64,000 bases of DNA from Gammaproteobacteria bacterium (GTDB taxonomy: Bacteria; Pseudomonadota; Gammaproteobacteria; Acidiferrobacterales; Sulfurifustaceae), in the NCBI GenBank assembly GCA_016199745.1, contig JACQFZ010000071.1, forward strand, positions 62,001 to 126,000, written 5' to 3'. The notes beneath the pieces were generated by a model. The model made no database searches, had not been told where the DNA came from, and saw nothing but the letters and a program-made list of their open reading frames with translations. Position 1 is the first letter of the stretch; each line of letters opens with the position of its first letter. The translations under genes were made by a program, and so were the position numbers. Shown here piece by piece: positions 44,749 through 52,692 of the stretch.

Positions 44749-44875
44749 ATACGAGCGTTTCGGCAACGGCGAAACCCATCCCGTCGCTTTTAACGAGGAG
44801 CCGGCGGCTCTCGCCGTTGCCCCAGGCAACGTCTCGGACCGTAGCGGCAATTTCATCAATCGATCGAACAATCAT
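44729..44875 (-). pseudogene. ectC: truncated ectC (L-ectoine synthase), N-terminal fragment
   Basis: A 48-residue frame starts MIVRSIDEIAATVRDV and continues SRRLLVKSDGMGFAVAETLVY, the recognisable N-terminus of ectoine synthase. The remaining 80 or so residues, including the metal-binding cupin part, are missing. The frame then runs into the first codons of rarD. AAGGA lies upstream of its ATG. Neither ectA nor ectB is nearby. It is a leftover of an acquired or lost ectoine cluster, cut at the rarD start. Confidence 0.72.
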
Positions 44876-45037
44876 GGGCGTCATTCCTTCAATCAGAGGG
44901 TGGCCCGCCCCCGAGGACAACCTTCGCTCGGTGGCTCGCGGTGAAGGGATTCGGTTTTGTCGTTCAGTCGATACTTCGCGGATACCGCGATACCGACACT
45001 ACGCGACTTGGCCTGTTCGGCGTGTTCGGTGGTTGTC

Positions 45038-45817
45038 CTAGCGCGCGAGCGAGCCGCCGTCGACGGACAGGATCGCGCCGGTCACATACCGATTGCCGGG
45101 CAGCGCGAAATAGAGCGCGGCCTCGGCGACGTCGTCCGGTGTGCCGAGATAGGGCGTGAGGCGGCGCTGCAGAAACTCGTCCTTCATTGCTTGCGGATCG
45201 ACATGTGTGTCGATGAGGCGGCTGACCATCGGTGTCTCGATCGTGCCGGGGCAGATGCAGTTGATGCGCACGCCGTGGCCCGAATGGTCGACCGCCATCG
45301 CCTTCGTCAGGCCGACGAGCGCCGCCTTGGCCGCGCAATAGGCCGCCCGATCCTTCAGGCCTTTCAGGCCCGCCTCGGAGGAGATGTTGATCACCGCGCC
45401 GTCGCCGCGTGTCAACAGGTGCAGCATCGCGTGGTGGCTCACGAGGTACGCGGAGCTGACGTTGATACGGAACACCTCGTCCCATTGCGCAGGCGTGATG
45501 TCGACGACGCTGCCGGGCACCGAAAGCCCCGCGTTGTTCACGACGATGCTGAGCGTGTCGAAGCGCTCACGCACCTCGTACACGAGGCTTTGCACGGCGT
45601 GGTCGGAGGTCACGTCGGCCGCGAAGAATTGCGCCATGCCGCCGGCCTTGGTGATCGAGCGCACGACTGCGTCGCCCCGCTCGCGGTTGCGGCCGACGAC
45701 GGCGACGCACGCGCCCTCTGCGGCGAAGCGGCGCGCGATCGCTTCGCCGATGCCCGAGGTCGCACCGGTCACGAGCGCGACCTGGTTCTGCAGCCGCGGT
45801 TGTGTCGTCGCGGTCAT
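45038..45817 (-). CDS. short-chain dehydrogenase/reductase
   Basis: 259 residues from MTATTQPRLQNQVALVTG. The NAD(P) motif TGATSGIGE, the NNAG motif, the catalytic Ser/Tyr/Lys set (ISSEAGLKG and YCAAK), and ICPGTIETPM are all seen. The C-terminus VTGAILSVDGGSLAR is typical. The start codon overlaps an upstream TGA as ATGA. The GC-rich codon use is unlike the surrounding core genes, and it lies in an island with a LysR gene and broken genes. Substrate undetermined; it probably works on a hydroxy acid or sugar. Confidence 0.88.
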   Translation of the reverse strand: MTATTQPRLQNQVALVTGATSGIGEAIARRFAAEGACVAVVGRNRERGDAVVRSITKAGGMAQFFAADVTSDHAVQSLVYEVRERFDTLSIVVNNAGLSVPGSVVDITPAQWDEVFRINVSSAYLVSHHAMLHLLTRGDGAVINISSEAGLKGLKDRAAYCAAKAALVGLTKAMAVDHSGHGVRINCICPGTIETPMVSRLIDTHVDPQAMKDEFLQRRLTPYLGTPDDVAEAALYFALPGNRYVTGAILSVDGGSLAR

Positions 45818-45903
45818 GACAACGCCTCGCGCAGTAACCGAACCAGATCGTTGCGCACCGGTGCGCGCGGGTTGAGGCGGTTCAGGCGTTCGATGGTCAG
45901 CAT
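45814..45903 (-). pseudogene. possible C-terminal remnant of an iron-containing alcohol dehydrogenase
   Basis: A 29-codon frame reading LTIERLNRLNPRAPVRNDLV and ending LLREALS. The NPR plus D-L--LL--A pattern resembles the extreme C-terminus of Fe-ADH or maleylacetate-reductase-like proteins. Its stop overlaps the dehydrogenase start as ATGA, a sign of a former operon whose preceding gene has been lost. The identification is tentative because only a short tail remains. Confidence 0.35.
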
Positions 45904-45917
45904 GGTGCACCGCGGCG

Positions 45918-46334
45918 TCATTTGGCGAACAGCGACTCCATGTCGCGGAAGGCCTTGAACTCGAGGGCGTTGCCGGCGTAGTCGAGGAAGAACATCGTCG
46001 CCTGCTCGCCTACCTGGCCTTTGAAGCGGATCGTCGGTTCGATCACGAATTCGACACCGGCGGCGCGGATGCGCTCGGCAAAGCCGTGGAATTCGTCCCA
46101 CTCCAGCAACACGCCGAAGTGCGGCACCGGCACGTCGTGCTTGTCGACCGGGTTGTGGTGCTTGGGCGCCACGGGCGCGAGGTGGGTCACGATCTGGTGG
46201 CCGAATAAATCGAAGTCGATCCAGGTATCGCTGGCGCGGCCCTCGTGGCAACTCAGGACCTGGCCGTAAAAGGTGCGTGCTTTGTTCAGGTCGTCGACCG
46301 GGAAGGCGAGGTGAAATGGCGTAAGTTTTCTCAT
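45918..46334 (-). CDS. VOC superfamily protein (glyoxalase/dioxygenase-like)
   Basis: 138 residues: [24 protein letters not shown] at the start, then [25 protein letters not shown] and [15 protein letters not shown] at the end, with the His and Glu typical of a VOC metal site. AGGAG lies about six bases before the ATG. It sits between the LysR gene and the dehydrogenase. The reaction is unknown; dioxygenase or isomerase chemistry is likely for the family. Confidence 0.85.
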   Translation of the reverse strand: MRKLTPFHLAFPVDDLNKARTFYGQVLSCHEGRASDTWIDFDLFGHQIVTHLAPVAPKHHNPVDKHDVPVPHFGVLLEWDEFHGFAERIRAAGVEFVIEPTIRFKGQVGEQATMFFLDYAGNALEFKAFRDMESLFAK

Positions 46335-46496
46335 ACTGATCTCCTGAATGAGGAAGGCCGAAATGGCTTTTCTACCGCACCATCGTGTCCATGATGAGGA
46401 TGCGCTTGGCCGGCTTCTTCTCGACGACGGTGACCTCGACTCCTAATTTAAAGCCAAAATGGTCCACGCTCACAAACGAGAAATGTGCGTTGTTTT

Positions 46497-46511
46497 ATGA
46501 GTTAAACTCAT
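46497..46511. promoter_or_regulatory. candidate LysR operator palindrome
   Basis: ATGAGTT-A-AACTCAT is a perfect 7-bp inverted repeat in the gap between the divergent VOC gene and the LysR gene. Its position and dyad symmetry fit an LysR-type recognition site. Confidence 0.45.
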
Positions 46512-46610
46512 GGACATGTCATCGAGCGAAACCTGAATGGGCTGCGGCATCCGCCATCTCACCTCCCTTTCCCCATCCCGCTTCGATAAAAAGCGCGGGG
46601 CGTTCAGCGC

Positions 46611-47501
46611 ATGAGCCGGCGCCTGCCTTCGCTCAACGCCGTGCGCAGCTTCGAGGCGGCGGCGCGCTCGCTGAGCTTCACCAAAGCGGCGCAGGAGCTG
46701 CACGTTACACAGGGCGCGGTCAGCCGCATGGTGCAGACGCTGGAACAGGAACTCGGCATGCCGCTCTTCAAGCGCGTCGGTCGCAGCATCGAGCTGACGC
46801 CCGCGGGCAGCGCCTACTATGCGCAGGTCGGCGAGGCGTTGGACCGCATCGCCGCGGCCACGCGCGCACTGCAACGCGCGCAAGACGGCGGCATGCTGTC
46901 GATCAGCGTGCTGCCCACCTTCGCCATGCGCTGGCTGGTGCCGCGGCTGTCCAGCTTCCAGCAGCTGTACCCGGACATCCTGGTCGACGTGACTGCGAGC
47001 GAGCACGCGGTGAACTTCGCCACCGAATCGATCGACGTCGCGATACGCTACGGCCTCGGCCAATGGCCCGACACCGAGGCGACGCGGGTGATGCACGACA
47101 CCGTCGGCGTATTCTGCGCGCCGGCATTGTTGCAGGGCGGCACGCCGCTGCGCACGCCAGCCGACCTGCCCAAGCATCGGTTGTTGCAACACACCACGCG
47201 CCCGGAGGCATGGTCGGAGTTCTTCGCCGCCTGCGGCCTGCCGTCGCCGAATATGCGCCACGCGCCCGGCTTCGAGCACTTCTTCATGATCATCGAAGCA
47301 GCCGCGACCGGCATGGGCGCGGCGATCCTGCCGTTGTTCCTGGCGCACGACGAGCTCGCGTCCGGGCGGCTGGTGCAGGCGTTCGCGCAGACGCACAAGC
47401 GCAAGCACGGCTACTACCTCGTGCACGCGCGCGCGGCGGCGAGCGTGCGCAAGATAAAAGTGTTCAAGGAATGGTTGATCGCGGAAGCGAAAAAATCATG
47501 A
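46611..47501 (+). CDS. LysR-family transcriptional regulator, GcvA-like
   Basis: 296 residues. The N-terminal helix-turn-helix (LNAVRSFEAAARSLSFTKAAQELHV) and the SRMVQTLEQELGMPLFKRVGR wing are typical of the GcvA subgroup. The effector domain follows (LSISVLPTFAMRWLVPRL, VAIRYGLGQWPD). It is divergent from the VOC and dehydrogenase genes, which are its probable targets. GC-rich third positions match those genes rather than the core. No upstream partner in the ectoine remnant can be shown. Confidence 0.9.
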   Translation: MSRRLPSLNAVRSFEAAARSLSFTKAAQELHVTQGAVSRMVQTLEQELGMPLFKRVGRSIELTPAGSAYYAQVGEALDRIAAATRALQRAQDGGMLSISVLPTFAMRWLVPRLSSFQQLYPDILVDVTASEHAVNFATESIDVAIRYGLGQWPDTEATRVMHDTVGVFCAPALLQGGTPLRTPADLPKHRLLQHTTRPEAWSEFFAACGLPSPNMRHAPGFEHFFMIIEAAATGMGAAILPLFLAHDELASGRLVQAFAQTHKRKHGYYLVHARAAASVRKIKVFKEWLIAEAKKS

Positions 47502-47518
47502 CGACCAGGCGGCAGCCG

Positions 47519-47650
47519 TTAGACTGGATTCCCGCCTACGCGGGAATGACGGCTAAGCTTGTAGAATGGGTCAAGCGCAGCGGACCCATCGAAATAATAT
47601 TTCGTCGGGTCCGCCGCGTTGCGGCTTGATCCGACCTACATAGGTTGGAT
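47519..47650. repeat. two dispersed inverted-repeat units between LysR gene and IS remnant
   Basis: ATTCCCGC-CTAC-GCGGGAAT at 47528-47547 is a hairpin of the kind scattered through many proteobacterial genomes. It is followed by GGGTCAAGC-GCAG-CGGACCC near 47558 and GGGTCCGCCGC-GTT-GCGGCTTGATCC near 47605. I find no gene in this stretch. Confidence 0.65.
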
Positions 47651-47777
47651 GAACTCCCAAACGAATTTCCGACTCAAGTGCTCAGCACCACCTTCGCGCA
47701 TCCATCCAACTTGTCGCGAAACATGCGAGATACGCCTCCGGCGCATCGTCGAGCGTCAGGCGTAACCGCTCAGCAGT

Positions 47778-48530
47778 TTAGCCATGTGATCTCCCAATAT
47801 CATACAGATCGGCGCGCAACGGCTTGCCCGCGAATAATTGCTTCCACACCCATGGCATCAATTGATGGACCCGCGACGCCGGATACTGCCCAACCCGTTG
47901 CAGCACATCGACGAGGTAGTCGTAGGAATCGATAGCATGCAGCCGACATGTGGTCAGCAAGCTTTGTACGATGCCGACCTGTTTGGCGCCGAGTTCCGTC
48001 CAACAGAAGAGCCCATTCTTTTTGCCCATCGGAATGACGCGTAGGGCACGTTCCAGGTGATTGGTGTCGATCGTCACGTCCGGATCGTCCAGATATATAG
48101 ATAGGCCGACACGGCGCTCGCGGATGTACGCGAGCGCACTGAGGAACGGGCTGCTCGGCAGGAACCCTTGCCGGTCGAACTGACGGTCGATCCATTGGAA
48201 GAGTTGTTCGACGATGGGTTTGGCCTGTTCCTGTCGTCGCGCCCGCTTGCGATCTCCCGTCAGCCCGGATCTTGGTCTCGATCGCATATAACGCGCCGAT
48301 CCAGTCTAAATACCTGGTCGGCGGGCTCGGGTTCCATAGTCTTGGTCTCGAAGATCTTCCGCCGGCTGTGCGCCCAACATTGCGCGTGTGGTCTGCTGGA
48401 AGGATTTGCGCGCATTCATGCGGCGGTGGAAGGTGTTGCCCATCCGGTGCGAAGCAAGCGGTTGACGGTGGCGTGCCTGCCCTCCGTAGCAGCACGTTGG
48501 ATGGTGCCGATTTTTCCGCCCTCCATGTAT
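47778..48530 (-). pseudogene. tnpC: IS66-family transposase remnant
   Basis: The C-terminal part is in one frame (47778-48287): EQAKPIVEQLFQWIDRQF, TNHLERALRVIPMGKKNGLF, CWTELGAKQVGIVQSLLTTC and LPWVWKQLFAGKP-type segments match IS66 transposases. Upstream, further matching pieces appear in other frames (DWIGALYAIETKIRAD, CWAHSRRKIFETK), so at least two frameshifts or deletions are present. The N-terminus and the accessory tnpA/tnpB genes are absent. It is an inactive fragment at the edge of the island. Confidence 0.78.
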
Positions 48531-48552
48531 TTAACGGAGAGCTGGGGCAAAA

Positions 48553-49563
48553 CTATGCAGTTAACTCACCGGCGCGGGCCAGCAACAACTCACGCCGTAC
48601 CGCGTCGGGCTTCAAACCCAACGCCAGCAAATGATGCAACTTGGCGTAAACGCTCTCGAACGTTAAATCGCGCGCGCCAATAACACCGGCTGTCGCATAC
48701 GCGCGACCGGTCGCGTATAACGCGAGATCGACTTCGCTCCACGGACATTGACTGATAGCCACACATATACTGCCGTCGGCAACAGCGTGAGCAATAGCGC
48801 GCAACAACGCCGGATCGCGCGTCGGACCGGTACCGGCACCATAGCTCTCTAGAATCAGCGCTCGCGGCGGGCGCGCCAGCCGTTCGATCAACGCATCGCC
48901 GGCCGCGCCCGGCATCAAACGCCAGCTCAGTACTGCGCCCGCGCGATAATCGACCAACTCGAAACGCTCTTTGTCCGGACACGGCAACAGCGATTCGGCA
49001 TTCCAAGAAATGGACTCGCCAATCTCGGCGAGCCGCGGAAAATTTGGACTGTCGAACGCGTCGAAGCGATGAGCATTTAACTTACGACTACGATTACCGC
49101 GCAACACATAGCGACCAAAGCAGACGACGACTTCGTGTACCTGCGCGCTCGCGGCGACGCGATAGGCCGCGATCAAATTCGCCGGACCGTCGCTTGTCGA
49201 TTGCGCCAATGGAATCTGCGCACCCGTGAGTACGACCGGCTTCTTCAAACCACGCAGCAGAAACGACAGCGCCGAAGCGGTGTAGGCCATCGTGTCGGTA
49301 CCGTGCAACACGATGAAGCCGTCGTAGTCGTTGTAGAGCTCGGCGATGCGGCGGGCGATGCGCGTCCAATCCGCCGGTGTGGCGTCGGCACTGTCGATGG
49401 GATTACCCAAGGCGACGATCGACAGGCCGGAAGTATCGATGGCGGCCATCTGCAGCAACTGCATGATGCCGTCGCCATCAACCTTCGACGGCACGAGCCC
49501 ACCGGCGGAGGCGGACATGCCGATGGTGCCACCCACGTACAACACGCAAATCCGCTGGCTCAT
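48553..49563 (-). CDS. ansA: L-asparaginase, type I
   Basis: 336 residues from MSQRICVLYVGGTIGMS; GAGG lies upstream of this ATG, and eleven further upstream codons are less likely. The first Thr (GGTIGMS) and second Thr motif (LHGTDTMAYTASALSF) form the active site, with K and D in TSDGPANLIAAYR. Cytoplasmic, because no signal peptide is present. It sits downstream of aspA on the same strand, so the pair would take asparagine to aspartate to fumarate. Confidence 0.93.
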   Translation of the reverse strand: MSQRICVLYVGGTIGMSASAGGLVPSKVDGDGIMQLLQMAAIDTSGLSIVALGNPIDSADATPADWTRIARRIAELYNDYDGFIVLHGTDTMAYTASALSFLLRGLKKPVVLTGAQIPLAQSTSDGPANLIAAYRVAASAQVHEVVVCFGRYVLRGNRSRKLNAHRFDAFDSPNFPRLAEIGESISWNAESLLPCPDKERFELVDYRAGAVLSWRLMPGAAGDALIERLARPPRALILESYGAGTGPTRDPALLRAIAHAVADGSICVAISQCPWSEVDLALYATGRAYATAGVIGARDLTFESVYAKLHHLLALGLKPDAVRRELLLARAGELTA

Positions 49564-49623
49564 TCGTACCTCTGCATTAGTATCCCGTCTCATCAATTTG
49601 GTAAATAACGTAACCGTAAGCTA

Positions 49624-49734
49624 CTCCCCTCTCCCCTTGCGGGAGAGAGGCCGGGGGGGAGAGGGGTAGTCATACAAAATAGTCCGTCAGTTTTCCCCTC
49701 TCCCTTGTTCCTTCTCCCGCGAGGGGAGAGGGAG
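49624..49734. repeat. dispersed inverted repeat (CTCTCCC family), copy 3
   Basis: CTCCCCTCTCCCC with GGGGAGAGGGG, then CCCCTCTCCC with CTCCCGCGAGGGGAGAGGG, the same hairpin units as after gshB. It occupies most of the 240-bp gap between aspA and ansA. Confidence 0.75.
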
Positions 49735-49803
49735 ACGCACAAATAAGCTTCTGGATGAGTTTTTTTGGTGATGTAACGGACCGGACACTAGTCATCCTAA
49801 TTA

Positions 49804-51249
49804 TTAACGTCTATTCACCGGCTTCAAATCGCGTACCGAAAACGGTGCCGTCAATGTCTCCGGCCGCATCAACTGATCGAGCTCTTCTTGGCTCAAGTAA
49901 CCCATCTCCAACACCAGTTCGGCCACCGGCCGACCCGTGCGCTGCGCTTCTTTGGCGACACGCGATGCCTTCTCGTAACCGATGTAAGGATTGAGCGCGG
50001 TGGCGAGCGCGGCCGACATGCGAACATTGTTCTCTAATTTTTCGCGATTGGCGGTGATGCCGGCGACGCAATTGTTGGCCAGCGTGAAGCACGCCTCGCG
50101 CAAGTGTTGCAGGCTCTTGAACAAGCTATGCGCAATGATCGGCTCGAACGCATTGAGCTGCAGTTGCCCGGCCTCGGCCGCCATGGTGACGGTGATGTCG
50201 TTGCCGATCACTTCGAACGCGACTTGATTGACCACTTCCGGAATGATCGGATTAACTTTGCCGGGCATGATGCTGGAGCCGGCAGCACGCGGCGGTAAAT
50301 TGATTTCGCCCAAGCCGGTCTGTGGGCCGCTCGACAGCAACCGCAAATCGTTGCAGGTCTTCGACAGTTTGACGGCGATGCGCTTGAGCACGCCGGAGAG
50401 TTGTACGAACCCGCCGACGTCTTGCGTTGCCTCGATCAAGTTAGGCGCGGAGATAAGTGGCAAACCGGTCAGTGTCGAGAGATTGCCGCAGGCGAGCGCC
50501 GCGTAGCGCGGGTCGGTATTGATACCGGTACCGATTGCCGTAGCGCCCAAATTGATTTCGTACATCAAGCGCACCGCTTCCGACAAGCGCTGCTCGTCTT
50601 CGCCGAGCATGACGGAGTACGTGCTGAACTCTTGGCCCAAAGTCATCGGCACCGCATCTTGCAACTGCGTGCGACCGAGCTTCAACACGTTGCGGAATTC
50701 CGCCGACTTTTTCTCGAAGGCGACGCGCAGCTCGGTCATCGCTTGCAACAATCGCTCGATCGCGAAACAAGTCGCAACTCGGATGGCGGTGGGATACACA
50801 TCGTTCGTGCTTTGCGATTTGTTGACGTGCTCGATCGGATGTAAATAATCGTAATCGCCTTTCTGCCGATCGAGCAGCTCGAGTGCACGATTGGCGATGA
50901 CTTCATTGGCATTCATGTTGGTCGACGTACCGGCACCCCCTTGAATGACGTCGACGACGAACTCATCGTGCCAGCGGCCGGCGACGATTTCGCGGCAGGC
51001 GCCGACGATGGCGTCGCACAACACCGGCTCAAGCACACTGAGCTCGCGATTGGCTTCGGCCGCGGCTTGCTTGACCAGCGCCAATGCGCGCAGCAAATCG
51101 GGATAACCGGCGATCTTCTGGCCGGAGATCGGAAAATTTTCGAGCGCGCGCAGCGTGTGAATGCCCCAATAAGCAGTGGCCGGCACTTCGCGTTCACCCA
51201 GCAGATCGTGTTCCAGTCGGGTCGGGTTATTCATGCGGTTGTTATCCAT
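49804..51249 (-). CDS. aspA: aspartate ammonia-lyase
   Basis: Converts aspartate to fumarate and ammonia. 481 residues; the signature GSSIMPGKVNPIIPE and GGAGTSTNMNANEV, KSQSTNDVYPTAIR and KLGRTQLQDAVPMTLGQEF are all present. It starts MDNNRMNNPTRLEHDLLG; a second ATG five codons in is possible. Likely cotranscribed with ansA downstream. Confidence 0.95.
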   Translation of the reverse strand: MDNNRMNNPTRLEHDLLGEREVPATAYWGIHTLRALENFPISGQKIAGYPDLLRALALVKQAAAEANRELSVLEPVLCDAIVGACREIVAGRWHDEFVVDVIQGGAGTSTNMNANEVIANRALELLDRQKGDYDYLHPIEHVNKSQSTNDVYPTAIRVATCFAIERLLQAMTELRVAFEKKSAEFRNVLKLGRTQLQDAVPMTLGQEFSTYSVMLGEDEQRLSEAVRLMYEINLGATAIGTGINTDPRYAALACGNLSTLTGLPLISAPNLIEATQDVGGFVQLSGVLKRIAVKLSKTCNDLRLLSSGPQTGLGEINLPPRAAGSSIMPGKVNPIIPEVVNQVAFEVIGNDITVTMAAEAGQLQLNAFEPIIAHSLFKSLQHLREACFTLANNCVAGITANREKLENNVRMSAALATALNPYIGYEKASRVAKEAQRTGRPVAELVLEMGYLSQEELDQLMRPETLTAPFSVRDLKPVNRR

Positions 51250-51266
51250 CCCAGTCAGTAATCGTG

Positions 51267-51686
51267 TTAGTCACCGCGACGCAATTGCGCCTGCACCTGT
51301 TCCAGCGGAATCACCGTACCACGACCGATGCCCTCGCAACGCCGTGCTTCCGCCTGCCAATGACGAGCGCTTTGCGTGACATCGGACCAAAAAGGATAAG
51401 TACGGCACTGCGACGGTCGTACGGCGTAAATGCGGCAACGACGCTCACCGTCGAGAAACACGCAACGGTCATGCTCCCAGCGCAGGCTCTCGGTGCCGTC
51501 CTCATAAACCGTAAGGTATCGCTGTCGAAACCAGCGCCAGGAGATACCGAGGAATCGTTGGATGCCACGCTGCTCGGCCGATGTCGTCGCGATGTAGTGT
51601 TCGCCGCGGCCGGTGCAACAACCACCACAACCGGTGCATTCGAACCGCAAACGGCTTAACGCAAGTTTTTTTAATTTCAATTTCAT
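51267..51686 (-). CDS. YkgJ-type cysteine-cluster protein
   Basis: 139 residues with CTGCGGCCTGRGEHY and CVFLDGERRCRIYAVRPSQCRTYPFW, the eight-Cys arrangement of the YkgJ (zinc- or iron-binding oxidoreductase-like) family. No signal peptide. Metal binding is inferred from the cysteines; function is unassigned. Confidence 0.87.
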   Translation of the reverse strand: MKLKLKKLALSRLRFECTGCGGCCTGRGEHYIATTSAEQRGIQRFLGISWRWFRQRYLTVYEDGTESLRWEHDRCVFLDGERRCRIYAVRPSQCRTYPFWSDVTQSARHWQAEARRCEGIGRGTVIPLEQVQAQLRRGD

Positions 51687-51806
51687 CGCACCCGATTATA
51701 GGCGAGGGTAAACACTGACTACGAATTGGCGACGGCGCCGCCTTTGCATATGATGACTGGCATCGTGCTGGGAAGGAATCCCACGCAAACAACAGGAGCA
51801 GCCGCT

Positions 51807-52349
51807 ATGAGCGAGATCCACTCTCCTTTTCTGACGGATATCAAGACACTGCGCGAACGTGCGCGCGAACATATCGAACAAGGCGCCGTGACGCCAGGCT
51901 ATCAGGCCGATCGCGACACCGTCGTCAAATTGTTGAACGAGGCGCTCGCGACCGAAATCGTCTGCGTGCTGCGCTACAAGCGCCACTACTTCATGGCCAG
52001 CGGCATCAATGCGCAAAGTGTCGCCGCCGAATTTCTCGAGCACGCTAACGAAGAACAGGCCCATGCCGATCAAATCGCCGAACGTATCGTCCAGCTCGGC
52101 GGCGAGCCCAATCTGTCGCCCGAGGGAATGTTGTCACGCAGTCATTCGGAATACATCGAAGGCGAATCGCTGATCGGCATGGTTAAAGAAGACCTGGTGG
52201 CCGAGCGTATCGCTATCGACAGCTATCGCGAAATGGTGAATTACATCGGCGAGAACGACCCGACCACGCGTCGTATGCTGGAACAGATCCTGGCGGTGGA
52301 AGAAGAGCACGCCGACGATTTGGTGAGCCTGCTCGAAGAGTTTCGCTAA
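51807..52349 (+). CDS. bacterioferritin-like diiron protein
   Basis: 180 residues from the ATG with AGGAG upstream. Two helical pairs carry Glu and His of a ferritin-type diiron centre: LNEALATEIVCVLRYKRHYF, EHANEEQAHADQIAERI, EDLVAERIAIDSYREM and VEEEHADDLVSLLEE. It is shorter than or distinct from classical Bfr, and no haem-ligating Met is obvious. It probably stores iron or detoxifies peroxide. Confidence 0.85.
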   Translation: MSEIHSPFLTDIKTLRERAREHIEQGAVTPGYQADRDTVVKLLNEALATEIVCVLRYKRHYFMASGINAQSVAAEFLEHANEEQAHADQIAERIVQLGGEPNLSPEGMLSRSHSEYIEGESLIGMVKEDLVAERIAIDSYREMVNYIGENDPTTRRMLEQILAVEEEHADDLVSLLEEFR

Positions 52350-52357
52350 GCGGCCGT

Positions 52358-52692
52358 ATGCCGGCGGCGGCACGGGCACTCTTGCTAGCGAGCCTCTGCT
52401 GAGCGGGAGTCACCGCGACACAGACCGGCGACCGGGGCGCGCAAAACGTCAATGTGCGCCGGTTGTCACGGCATCGGCGGCCGGCAAAGAAAAATCGCAG
52501 ATGTGCCAAGGTTGTCATGGCGCCGACGGTAGCGGCAGCACGGCGCAGTTCCCGCGACTCGCTGGTCAATATCCGGACTATCTGGTGCAAGCGCTAACCG
52601 ATTACAAAAGTGGTAACCGCAAAAATCCGATCGTGGCGCCGTTCGCCGCCGCGCTATCGCGGCAAGACATGGAAAATTTAGCGGCTTTGCTG
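52358..52692 (+). pseudogene. degraded cytochrome c gene (c4/c553-like)
   Basis: Three pieces of a class I cytochrome lie in three reading frames: a signal-like MPAAARALLLASLC stop, a haem motif CAGCH (at about 52455-52469), and a second CQGCHGADGSGSTAQFPRLA stretch. This is followed by DYKSGNRKNPIVAPFAAALS and ENLAALLP, as in cytochrome c4. No single frame joins them. The 3' end runs into the terminal codons of the convergent kinase gene. It looks like an inactivated, perhaps internally deleted, diheme cytochrome. Confidence 0.75.

Noticed and set aside
44957-45958. Long plus-strand frame of 333 codons
   Set aside because: It is antisense to the short-chain dehydrogenase, which carries all expected motifs; the plus-strand translation is low-complexity Arg/His/Asp-rich and matches no family.
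46385-47629. Long frames over the LysR gene on both strands (414 codons plus, 318 codons minus)
   Set aside because: They are high-GC shadows of the LysR coding frame; translations are Arg/Ala/His-rich without domains.
47660-48550. Intact IS66 element
   Set aside because: The transposase is frameshifted and lacks its N-terminus, the accessory genes are absent and no terminal repeats were found.
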